NCBI RefSeq assembly: GCF_002104995.1
Contig: NW_024468250.1
Location: 1,302,001-1,366,000, forward strand
From: Linderina pennispora
Lineage: Eukaryota > Kickxellomycota > Kickxellomycetes > Kickxellales > Kickxellaceae
DNA: 64,000 bases
Direction: 5' to 3'
The position numbers and the translations under genes are program-made. How positions within the stretch are numbered: position 1 is the stretch's first letter; each line of letters starts with the position of its first letter. Of the stretch, positions 11,137 through 20,618 are shown piece after piece. The notes beneath the pieces were generated by a model. It saw only the letters and a program-made list of their open reading frames with translations. It did not search any database and was not told where the DNA came from.

Positions 11137-12154
11137 TCAAGAACACTTAGTCGTCCATACGCCACAGGCTCTCCATGCATCTCCGTAGTCAGATGTGTCG
11201 ATGTCTGACGAGATGAGCTCTTCCAGCGACAAGTAGTTTGCACTATCATTCTCATTGCCGTTGATGATATGCACGGCACCTCTTTGCGCTTCCCTGCCTG
11301 GTCTCTCCTCTGACTCCGGGGCCAGTTCGCTGGCTGACACAAGAGAATCCCACCGCACTCGGATCCAATCCCCATGATTTCAACCGGTACAGTTTCGTTC
11401 TGCTCAGTGTCTGGCCCCAGCGGATTGCACCGCATGTTCAGCACAACGAATGTCACATCTGGTTTCGACGCTACCTGCTGCAAGAACTCGCCTGCCTTGG
11501 CAATGTCAGCTGTCACAACTAGCAACAGAAACTCCAGTCCATGAAGATCGCAGGCATCAGCATTCACAATCAGCGACATGCTGTTCGTTGCAAACTCAAT
11601 TTCTGGGGCCCAACGGCGAATTGTCCGTGTTGGGACCCAGATTGTTCAGAATTAAACACGCCTGGGTGACCAACGGCGAGAGGCGGCATGAAGGAGGCGC
11701 AGGTCGGCTGATTAAGGCGCCTACTACACTGTCTCCCAGTGCCTGCTGGAATCCGTGCCAGGGTCTCTGAGCGCCCGTTATCCTTGGCCATGTATTGGAA
11801 TCGCTGAACCCGTGCTGTCTCCAGCAGCAGCTCGAACGATCCGTTCGGGTCAAAGCTACCGACGTTGAACTGGATGTCGCTGCATGCAAAGGAAATTATA
11901 CGGATAGCAAGCGACGTCCCGTCCCTGTGCTTTACCCGAGTATACCCCACAGACACGTTTTCCAGTGTTCGCTCGCCAAAGTCGCCAGCATATGCAGGAA
12001 CGAGGTCGCTTGCAATGAATGACAATGTCGGCTTGCCAATCATCTCGCTAGGCTCGTAATCGAGTATCTGCTTGATATTGGAAGACACGTACAGTATCCG
12101 CATCTCGTTTCCTTTTTCATGAACGCCAACCCACGAGCATGGCCTATCGATCAT
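11137..12154 (-). CDS. two-PAS-domain protein of a fungal lineage-specific family (frame broken)
   Basis: The N-terminus MIDRPCSWVGVHE with ILYVSSNIKQILDYEPSEMIG is a PAS sensory fold: its core passes through LSFIASDL and KHRDGTSLAIRII. A second PAS-like part has QACLILNNLGP, FATNSMSLIVNADACDLHG and EIMGIGSECGGIL. The C-terminus YLSLEELISSDIDTSD is acidic. By recall this matches multicopy PAS proteins of Coemansia-type fungi, which sense small molecules, redox or light; the ligand here is unknown. Frame jumps occur at about 11690-11760, 11600 and 11340 within conserved sequence. The start at 12154 gives the expected N-terminus. Domain call is firm, exact protein uncertain. Confidence 0.7.
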
Positions 12155-12686
12155 GGCTTATGCTAGCAGTAAAAAAGTTAGCTTGAAAGTGAAGAAAGGA
12201 GGAAAGTATGGAAGGATAAGAGGAGGGCGCGAGATGTATGTCCAAACCGACGCCTCCTTCCACATTTATTACTTGATTCCCGCCAGACAATTGCATGCTA
12301 TTGTACCCTGCTAGAGGAGCAGAGAGTCCTGACAGAAATGCTGATTGATGCAGTGCGTTGCACAAATGTCTGCTATCACTAAATATCATGGTAGTGGCAC
12401 ATACTCATGCAGCTGTCGCAGCAGCCATTCGAGGACATTCCATATCTCTCGACACCAGCCGTGCATGTGCTGGCATCTGGATCAAATACCATTCGAAAAC
12501 AAGGGCTGGAGGGAAGAAACACTGTCCCACAACCGGGATTGTTCACGTGACCTGTGCCGGAGTTCAAGTCAGGGCGTGCCACGACTGACACCTCACGGCT
12601 CAAGTCTTGCTCCTTTCCCCCGATCGCTGACCACGTTCGTTTTTGTACTCGCTATTCGTTTAAACCACCCATTTTAGCCATTACCA
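12155..12686. other. divergent intergenic region between the PAS gene and BET1
   Basis: No gene recognised; it lies between two 5' ends and is probably promoter DNA for both. Confidence 0.45.
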
Positions 12687-13066
12687 ATGTCGACATTTCC
12701 AAACAACCGGCTTCGCCATCCAGACATCACAGCGCAATGGCCTCTACAGCGGCAACGGGCACAGCGGCAATGCAGGCCAGGTTGAGGACGAAGAGCAGGA
12801 CCCGAACAGCAAAGGACCACCGGCTGAGGAGCAAGATATCGATGCTCAAGGAGGTCAGCATCAGCATTGGCGACGAGATCCGGGACCAAAACAAGTTCCT
12901 GGAGACGATGGGGCAGGACATGGAGGGCATGGGCGGGCGGCTCCAGGCCACAATGAAGCGGTTCTACGAAATGTGGGCCAGGCAGGGCTGCGGGCCATTC
13001 TTCTACATCACGCTGTTTGGGCTCGGCGTATTGACGCTGCTGTACTTTTACTTGAAGATGCGGTAG
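12687..13066 (+). CDS. BET1: Bet1-type Qc-SNARE of ER-Golgi transport
   Basis: Bet1 is the small SNARE that drives fusion of ER-derived vesicles with the Golgi. The C-terminal part reads LRSKISMLKEVSISIGDEIRDQ, continues with heptad hydrophobics and MGQDMEGMGGRLQATMKRF, and ends in one membrane anchor (FFYITLFGLGVLTLLYFYLK). This is a classical SNARE coiled coil plus tail anchor. The N-terminal part MSTFPNNRLRHPD...NGLYSGNGHSGN...EDEEQ lies in other frames, with jumps at about 12735 and 12812; human Bet1 also has a Gly/Asn-rich N-terminus. Indels are the likeliest cause. It converges on GDH2 with 46 bp between stops. Sft1 is the closest alternative. Confidence 0.8.
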
Positions 13067-13112
13067 AGCAAGAATAAGATTGTTGGAATTAGTTACAAAG
13101 AGCAGAAATTGA

Positions 13113-16100
13113 TTACGCAGAGGTCTCGGCCTGAGCGTAGAACTTGGACATGAACTCGAAGAAGGCGAACTGGCTGGGCACGGCGCCGTACTCGTAGACA
13201 AAGTGCGAGGCCAGGTAGGCGCCAAAGATGGCCTTGAGGTAGTTGACCGGCACGCGCCCCAGGATGGTGTCGAGATCCAGGCTCTCGAGCAGCTTGGCGG
13301 GCAGGGCCTTGCGCATGATCAGGCGGCGCAGCGACTCGTTGTCCCACAGGTTGGTGCTCTCGAGGTTCTTGCGCAGGTCGACAATGGCCACCGACAGCTC
13401 GTCAGACAGCACGCTCTTGGGCTTGCCAGTGCGCTTGGCCTCGTTCCACAGGCACTCGAACTCGCGGGCGGCATTGGCCTCGATCGCGCGCTGCACGTCG
13501 GCCACGTACTGCTGGTAGAACTCGGGCAGCGAGCCGTCGGGCTGCTCGCACATCAGACGGCCGTGCTCCTCGTCCGTCAGGGCCAGCGCCGCCAGCACCT
13601 CGAGCGACGACGAAGTGACACCGCCCTTGTTGGCAGACGCATCCTTGAACAGATGCACACCGGCCTTCTCCAGGCGCAGACGGGCATCCTGGGTGAAGAA
13701 CAGGTTGGCGCCCTCGACCACATACTTGAAGCGCGCGTTGCCCTCGGCATCAAACAGGCTGTGGACGTTGTTGATGTCGATCGACTCGGGGCGGCCACCG
13801 CAGGGCACGAAGAAGTCAGCCGCAGCCAGCTTGTTCAGGTGGAAGCCGTTGCGGAACGACAGACCGTCCTGCACCAGCGTGCCGTCGGGCAGCGTGACCT
13901 GGTACTCGTCGACCAGCACACGGAAGCCCTCGGGACTCAGCTTCGACACATCAAAGTGCTGGATCATCTTGCGCTCGTTGGCCAGGCGGGTCAGCTCAGT
14001 GCGGTCGATGCCGCGCGGGTCGTACAGCACGCCGCTGCCATCGACCACCGCCGTGGTGCGGTCGTGGCTGATCTTGATCTCGTTCGAGCCCAGGTCACCG
14101 TCCGGACCACCGGTCTGGAACTTGGTGCAGACCGACTCGTCGAGGCCGAGCTGGCGGATGATGCCCAGCACGTACTGGTGCACCGAGCGCGTAGTCATGC
14201 CGTACACGTCGTGCGGGATGCCGCCCATGGTCTGGCTCTTGCCCGTGGTGAACGCCTTCCAGAACGGAGCTCCGCGCTTGCGTGCGTGCTGGCTGGCCCA
14301 GTCCATGTATCCGGCAGTGCCCTCATCGGGGCCGAAGAACAGGATCTCCTCGCGGCCCAGGCGGTCAACCAGGCGGTCCTTGATGCCCGGCGACTGACCG
14401 GTCAGCAGCAGGTCGAGAATGGCATCGACGTACTTCTCAAAGGCAACAAACGGACGGTCCTGCGAGTCCATGTTGAGCAGGATGGTGCCCTTCGAGCCGC
14501 CCTCGGGAATGTCCTTGTTCTTGCGGTGCTGGGTCGAGGCCAGCGAGTAGTTCTCGTCGAACAGCGTGCGCTGGTTGATCGAGAAGGCCTCGGGGTTGCG
14601 CGAGCGCACAATGCGGATGCCGCCGCGGGCAACATCCTGGAAGCGCACGTGGAAGCCGCGGAACTCGTTGCCGACCACAAGGAAGATGCCAAAGGGCTTG
14701 GCCGGGTACTCGATCACCGGCAGGAAGCCCGGGTCCATGCGGAACGACAGAGCGACCTTGGTCGGCTGGTAAAAGTTGGTCTTGAGCACGTGCTTGTTGA
14801 AGTCGAGCATCGAGCGCAGCACCATGGCCTCGTTCTCGTTGGTCGTGGTGCGCGTAATCTTGGCCAGCAGATCCTCCTTGGCCAGCGGGGCCTTGTCCTG
14901 CAGACGCTGCTCCGACAGCGACACGCGCAGCTCGTCGTTCAGGCGATCGGCCAGCTTGCCCACATAGCTCGGCAGCTCCGAGTGGATGTAGTGCTCGCTG
15001 GCAAAGTCCTTGTACAGGTCCTTGAGCAGCTCGGGGTAGCGCAGCATGATGTCGAGGATCAGCTCGCGGGTGAAGGTCTCCTGGCGCAGGCGCTTCTTCA
15101 GCTTGGCCAGCACCTCCATGTCGGTGGCATCGCTCGGGTCCAGGATCTCGACCAGCGTCGCGTACTCGCTGCCAAGGCGGTTGAGGAAGTGCTGGGCAAA
15201 GATCCAGCACGTGTATCCGTACACGGCCTCCTGCACAGACAGCACACCGGTGCGGAACAGGGTCTGGAACGGGGTGCTCGGAATGCAGTACACCAGACTG
15301 GCCTCCTTCATGATCTGGCGGATCGAGTCGTCGATCGACGCGGTGCCGTTGGCAGCCGACAGCACCGGCGACGAGCCCTGCGCTGCTCTGGGCCGAGCTG
15401 TTGGGGCTCGCAGCCAGACGCTTGGCATGCTTGGACGTGTCCAGGTACAGGCTAATGACGGTGACGCCGCACGAGAACTGCTCGACGTACTTGCGCGACG
15501 AGTACATGTGGTAGTAGTGGTACAGGTCAGACAGACCGGCAAAGTAGCCCTGGGTGCTGCGCTGGCGGTAGCCGATGACCAGACGGTGCTCGCCGCTGGG
15601 CAGGGTGGTCTGGGTGATCACGGGGCCAGTGCGGTCCAGGACCTTGCTGATCACGCTGCTGTACAGGTCAAGCACCGCAGGCGTGGCCTTGGCCAAGAAG
15701 GTGCGGTCCGAGGTCTGCTTGATGTCGTGGATCTCGTCGCCCTTCGGATCGGGGTTGACAAAGTCGCACTGGTTGACAAAATAGGCACGCAGCGAGGCAT
15801 CAAGGCTCTTGGAGACCTTGCCGCGCGAGCGGTACGACTCGAGACGATAGGCGCTCTGGGGCACGCTGACATCGAGGTACTCGGCATCAATCCTAAGAAT
15901 AGAATCGGTGGCTGTTAGTAAAATTGGCTTTTTCGCTATCGATCGGCTAGAGCGCTTCGGCCAACAACTGGCCCAAAAATAAAAGGCAGCCCCGTCCTGC
16001 ATGGATGATATTTCTGCTGGCGAGCCCCTAGATGCCAGACTGATAGCACCAGGAAGCATGCTCCCCCCCCCCACACAATGCCGCGGGAAGGGGAACACGG

Positions 16101-16610
16101 CCACTGCACGATGGCGCGGGGGTGCTTTCTTTGCATTGTCCCACGCGGCGCACGACACACCTGCTAGCCTTATCCTACGCCCATCGGGCCAATCAGAAGC
16201 CAGAACCGGGCTGGATGGGCGGTCCCGGAGAATGCCTGGAGTACTTACATCTTTTCGTAGTTGGGGCCCTCGGTCTTGGAGATGCCGGGGGTCGAGTTGT
16301 GGATGAAGACGGCGCCGCGCTCGTGGCGGTTCTCAAAGTGGATGCCGATGTCGCCGGGGCGGGTCGAGTTGGACAGCTGGGCGCCGTACAGGGCGGTGAT
16401 GTGGCCCGCGACTGCCGCCGGGTCCTCGAGCATGAAGTACATGTCGTCGATGCCCAGGATGTCGTAGAACCAGCCGACCTCGGAGTCGATCAGGTGCTTG
16501 GGGATTAGGCCCTCCTTCTCGACGAGGATGCAGACCTGGGCGCGGTGGTCCTGCTTGCCAGAGTACACGTTGTCAGTGTAATCGCACTGCTGGACGGGTG
16601 TAGCGGACAT
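13113..16610 (-). CDS. GDH2: NAD-specific glutamate dehydrogenase (large, GDH2 type)
   Basis: This enzyme deaminates glutamate to 2-oxoglutarate and ammonium with NAD. Exon 1 (16249-16610) starts MSATPVQQCDY. A 356-nt intron (GTAAGT donor, TTCTTAG acceptor) joins AAG AT to G ATT GAT. The catalytic half shows PGFLPVIEYPAKPFGIFLVV, FRGFHVRFQDVARGGIR, FGPDEGTAGYMDWA, GGPDGDLGSNEIK and KGGVTSSSLEVLAAL, all typical of the roughly 1,050-residue fungal NAD-GDH. The frame jumps once near 15370-15400, between the N-terminal half (ending SSAQSSAG) and SPVLSAANGTASIDD, with no intron signal, so a one-base indel is likely. A TATA box lies upstream on the minus strand. Confidence 0.93.
15893..16248 (-). 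other. intron in GDH2
   Basis: 356 nt with GTAAGT donor and TTCTTAG acceptor. It contains a long C-run near 16066-16074. Confidence 0.85.
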
Positions 16611-16786
16611 GGCTTGTGTGTGTGTATGAAGAGCTGGCTAGGAGGGTGTGGGGCTCAGTAGCGAAGGAGTAGTCGGCTAAGAGGCTTCTGGATAAAAGTA
16701 CTAAGGGTAGAAAAAGAAAAAAGTTGGGAGTGGCTAGTTGCTATGCTGTGTCAAGACGACTCTGGCGGCCGACCCGCACTCGCTGC

Positions 16787-16796
16787 CTTTTATACG
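16787..16796 (-). promoter_or_regulatory. TATA box of GDH2
   Basis: GTATAAAAGG on the minus strand, about 180 nt upstream of the GDH2 ATG. Confidence 0.55.
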
Positions 16797-18745
16797 GGAC
16801 GGGATGGCTGGCACGTATGCAGTGCGCAATAAAGCTAGTAACCTGGCACACCGCGAGGCGCAAGCCAGAAAAATGGACAGGGCTCCGCGGTAGCGGACCC
16901 ACCCCTGCAACCCGGCGGAGAGCATGATTCCACGCCTTGGTGGCACTATTTAGTCAGAAAATCGCATTGGCACAGGCTCATTTAGCAATTCCTGACTCTG
17001 TTCCCAGACACAAAAATAGCCTGGGCAGGACCGCGAGAGCGCGGCCTGCCACACTGCCAGCCGGTGGGCATGTTTTGCTTCCCCGCGCCAGATGGGAAAA
17101 CACTAGCATCCAGAGTTGTTCATTTCGCCTGCCAATGGCGCTATCGCTGCGTATCTTTTAGTCCGCTTGGGAAAAACACAGAGAACGTGCCGTCACACTG
17201 GCAAATCCTCCTCCTTGGTCCGTGCACCGCAACCTGCCATAAGAGGAACTATCCCCCTCCTCTTGGCCCGGTATGGCAACAGGGCTGCTCCATATAGATT
17301 CGCTTTTTCTGACAGAGGGTTCCTCCAAGGGGGAACGCCGTAGCCGTGTCCGTGCCCACGGGCCAGTTGCAGGGCTGCTCCAAGGCGTGGGAGGGCAGAG
17401 GACCTGTGTTGGGGGGGCGGGCAGTGATGTGCTAGACCGCCAGAATGCCACAGGTTTTTGCTGGTGATCGCCGACGAGAGCTTCGCTGTGTGGCAGAAGA
17501 GAATAAAAAAGGTGGCCTGTGCGCAGATTCTCGATTGTTTCATCGTACTGCTTTTTTTTCCGACTCGGAGGAATGGACAGGCTGGGCAGGAACAGCAGCA
17601 TGACACCGCATGCAGAAAATAAACGGCCGGGCACCGATTGCGGGCGGTGCCCGCGCACATCCAGTGCCCGTGCTTGAAGCTGGTGGTGGAGGGTGGAGCT
17701 CGGTGGTCAATGCGCTGCATACTCGCAACGTGCCAATAGCGCCTGCCAAAATATATGCATGAGGGTCAGCTGAACCCCTCCTGCGAGAAGCGCAGTTGCA
17801 GCCAGCGATGAGCACTGACCACCACTTCACATTCCCCTGCTGACTGCCAAACAATCGTGGCGGCTGATGGATACCGCTTGCCAACCAAAAACCGTCCCCA
17901 TTCACCACTGAGCTACAAAAACGGGCAGCACAGATCTGCCCCTATGCACACATGGTCGGGGTGCTGCTTCTGACCCAACCGGCGACGTGCTGGAGATGGA
18001 ATTTTCGCCCGTTGGCATGCCCAATGCGAACGACATGTACTAATTTTACGTTGTACTTGCCCTCATGACAGGAGCATGTCCATACTTGTTTGTAACCACC
18101 GCTGCTGGTATATGAGGCTGCATTAATGCCCGAATGTCCACTGGTAAGCGGGCATTGCTGCGCAATTTTCAGACGCTTCTACCTCGGCATTCGCTGTCCG
18201 CCGGCCAATAGAATCTTCACCGGGCGCTCCGTACGGCGATGCGGTCGTCTCCCCTTCAACGCCAAATGAGTGGTTGTGTAGGGAGGGCAGGGCTTTTCCT
18301 CCATGCTGCCAATGCGCCTATGAGCATAGCAAACCAGGCAGATGGCCATTGGTGGGTGGAGGGCAGCGCAGTAGCCAAGTGAACAAGCCACCGCCCGCCC
18401 TCATATCTGTCGGGATCTGTGAGAGGGCTACGCCTCCACGCATGTCATTTTGCCTATCGCTTGAATCAAAGTTGTATTTGTGAGCCACCAGCCCGCCTTG
18501 CCCTGGATCTTCCATATCGAAGCACACTATAGCGGCCATTGTCTCTACTGCTCTAGCAACACGGCCAGCTTGCGAAAAGGTGGCTCCCACACCCGGCCTC
18601 GGAGTAAATACAGAAAACCTCCAGCGCATGTTCCCACGGGCGCCAATCTCCGCCAGCATCAAAGCCCGTCCCCCTTGCACATGGGCCCGGTACCAGCAAC
18701 CCGTAAATTCGTAGATTTATTTTGATAATCTGCCTGATCCGGTTG
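16797..18745. other. long non-coding interval upstream of GDH2
   Basis: Almost 2 kb with only shadow-like open frames and no conserved motif. It is unusually long for this compact block. It may hold GDH2 regulatory sites or an unannotated RNA; I see no tRNA or clear promoter in it. Confidence 0.5.
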
Positions 18746-19219
18746 TTACCACAGCAGACGGCGGCGCAGCCGGTTAATGCGGATCAGCCGCTTCTTGTAT
18801 CCAAGTCCCTGCCACTGCTGGTCGGCCTCCTGCTGCATCTCCTCGCGGCGCCATTTGGGAGCCGGCGCAACCATCAGCACGGCCTGCGGCGGCAGATCAA
18901 ACTTCTTCGCCAGCTTCGACACCGTCCAGTGCTTCGGGTCCTCGTTACGCAGTGTGCGCACAGCATGCTTCAGCTCGTTCGTCAGCGGTTTCCGCTCGAC
19001 CGGTGTGTACTTGCGCAGCAGAGGGGGCAGATCGGCCTCGCTAATCTCAGGCATCTGCTTGGGCACACGCGACACGAATATGCTGCCGTCCGAGAGCTTT
19101 TCGGTGAAATGCACGTTGGTGCCCAGCGAACTCCGTGCCGCCGCCGAGCTCATGCAAGCTACCGAAGGAAGACGGGCCAGCGTGGGGCGGGCCAGTGTGC
19201 GCAACAGACCGAGGCTCAT
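18746..19219 (-). CDS. mitochondrial ribosomal protein mL58 (MRPL20-like)
   Basis: The 157-residue protein begins MSLGLLRTLARPTLARLPSV, an Arg-rich, acid-poor mitochondrial presequence. It continues with LPPLLRKYTPVERKPLTNEL, LRNEDPKHWTVSKLAKKFDL and a basic tail GYKKRLIRINRLRRRLLW. The DP-x-x-W/Y-T/S-x-x-x-LA-x-K-F block is what I recall for fungal mitochondrial L20 (mL58), a protein of the large mitoribosomal subunit found in fungi. The frame is intact. It is divergent from PRS, sharing a 300-bp promoter region. Identification is by motif memory only. Confidence 0.65.
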   Translation of the reverse strand: MSLGLLRTLARPTLARLPSVACMSSAAARSSLGTNVHFTEKLSDGSIFVSRVPKQMPEISEADLPPLLRKYTPVERKPLTNELKHAVRTLRNEDPKHWTVSKLAKKFDLPPQAVLMVAPAPKWRREEMQQEADQQWQGLGYKKRLIRINRLRRRLLW

Positions 19220-19519
19220 TTTGTTTTGTTGTTGGTAATTTAGAAGAAATGCGGGAAATTGAGAACGAAGCTGATTTCTATGAGCAGCTGAGATATATTT
19301 TTTATCTTAGCCAAACCCGTGATCTCTGTGATCCTAGCTTCTTGATCCGACAGTCGGCAATTCTCACGTGATGGAGCACTGCTCACGCTCTGTCCGGAAT
19401 CGTGGATAAGGGCGAAAAAAATTTTGAACAGATTCTTTTCATCGCTCCTTACGTTTCTCAGCGCTCAATTTCCTGGCTTGTCTCACTTTACACACTAGTT
19501 TTATAAAAAAAAAACGCCA
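19220..19519. promoter_or_regulatory. divergent promoter region of mL58 and PRS
   Basis: 300 bp between the two ATGs. A TTTTATAAAAAAAAAA run lies directly before the PRS ATG. Confidence 0.5.
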
Positions 19520-20618
19520 ATGAAGAATATTGTTGTTCTAACCGGCTCGTCGCACCCCAAGCTTGCGCAGCGCATCTGCGACAACCTTGGCATCGAGCTC
19601 TCAGAGTGCAAACTGGGCAAGTTTTCGAATCAGGAAACCAGTGTCGAAATCAAAAACTCGGTCCGTGAGAAGCACGTATACATTATCCAGAGCGGCTGTG
19701 GGCGCGTCAATGACAATGTGATTGAGCTGTTTATCCTGGTGCAGGCGTGCCTGATGGGCAGTGCCAAGCGCGTGACGGTGGTGACGCCGCTGTTCCCGTA
19801 CTCCCGCCAGTCGGAGAAGTCGCAGAAGAAGCGCCTGCCGCAGCACCAGATTGGATCCGAGATCATGAGCTCGCTGACGCAGCAGGCCGACGGGCCGTCG
19901 TCGCTGCCCCAGGGCACGTTCGCGCAGAGCTTCATGGGCATGAGCATCGGCGAGGGCGGCTACAGGCAGTGGTGCGCCAGGGCTGGCACGCTGGTGGCCA
20001 ACCTGCTGCAGGCTGCAGGCGCCGACCACCTGATTGCGATGGACCTGCACGATCCGCAGTACCAGGGCTTCTTTGAGATCCCGGTCGACCTGATCTACGC
20101 CGAGCCGTGCATCATCCAGTGGATCCGCACCGAGATCCCTAACTGGCGCCAGGCGGTGGTTGTCTCGCCGGACGCTGGAGGCGCCAAGCGCGCAACATCG
20201 GTGTGCAGCAAGCTGAACCTGGACTTTGCCCTGATCCACAAGGAGGACCTGGCCAACACCAAGGAGAGCATGGGTCTGGTCGGCGAGGTCGCCGGGCGGC
20301 CGGTGATTGTGCTCGATGACATGATCGACAGCGGCAGCACTGTGGGTCTGGCCTCCGAGATCCTCAAGCGTCCACGGCGCTACCGAGATCTATGCGATTG
20401 CTGTCCACGGTGTGTTCTCGGGCCCCGCTCTCGAGATCATCAACAAGTCGCCCATCACCCAGGTGGCCTGCACCAACACCGTCCCCCAGGAGGAGTTCAG
20501 GAAGCTGTGCCCGAAGCTGGCCACGATCGATATCTCGACGATGCTGGCCGAGATCATCCGGCGCACGTTCAATGGCGAGTCCGTGTCGCAGCTGTTTGTA
20601 CACGATGAGCAATTCTAA
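19520..20618 (+). CDS. ribose-phosphate pyrophosphokinase (PRPP synthetase)
   Basis: It makes PRPP from ribose 5-phosphate and ATP for purine, pyrimidine, His and Trp synthesis. Visible are SSHPKLAQRICDNLG, GKFSNQETSVEI, YIIQSGCGRVNDNVIEL, MDLHDPQYQGFFEIPVD, VVSPDAGGAKRATSV and the PRPP loop VIVLDDMIDSGSTV. Compared with human PRPS1, about 47 residues are inserted in the flexible loop after FPYSRQ, as I recall for several fungal Prs paralogs. At about 20370-20385 the frame jumps; TEIYAIAVHGVFSGPALEIIN to the end FVHDEQF continues in another frame to TAA at 20616-20618. An indel is the simplest reading. It overlaps the 3' end of the TTLL12-like frame on the opposite strand. Confidence 0.92.

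Noticed and set aside
13203-15455. 750-codon open frame antisense to GDH2
   Set aside because: It is the complement of strongly conserved GDH2 codons with G/C third positions, rich in Val, Leu, Gln and Arg and without any domain.
17158-17908. Two overlapping minus-strand frames upstream of GDH2
   Set aside because: Low-similarity composition, no motif and no promoter or splice support.
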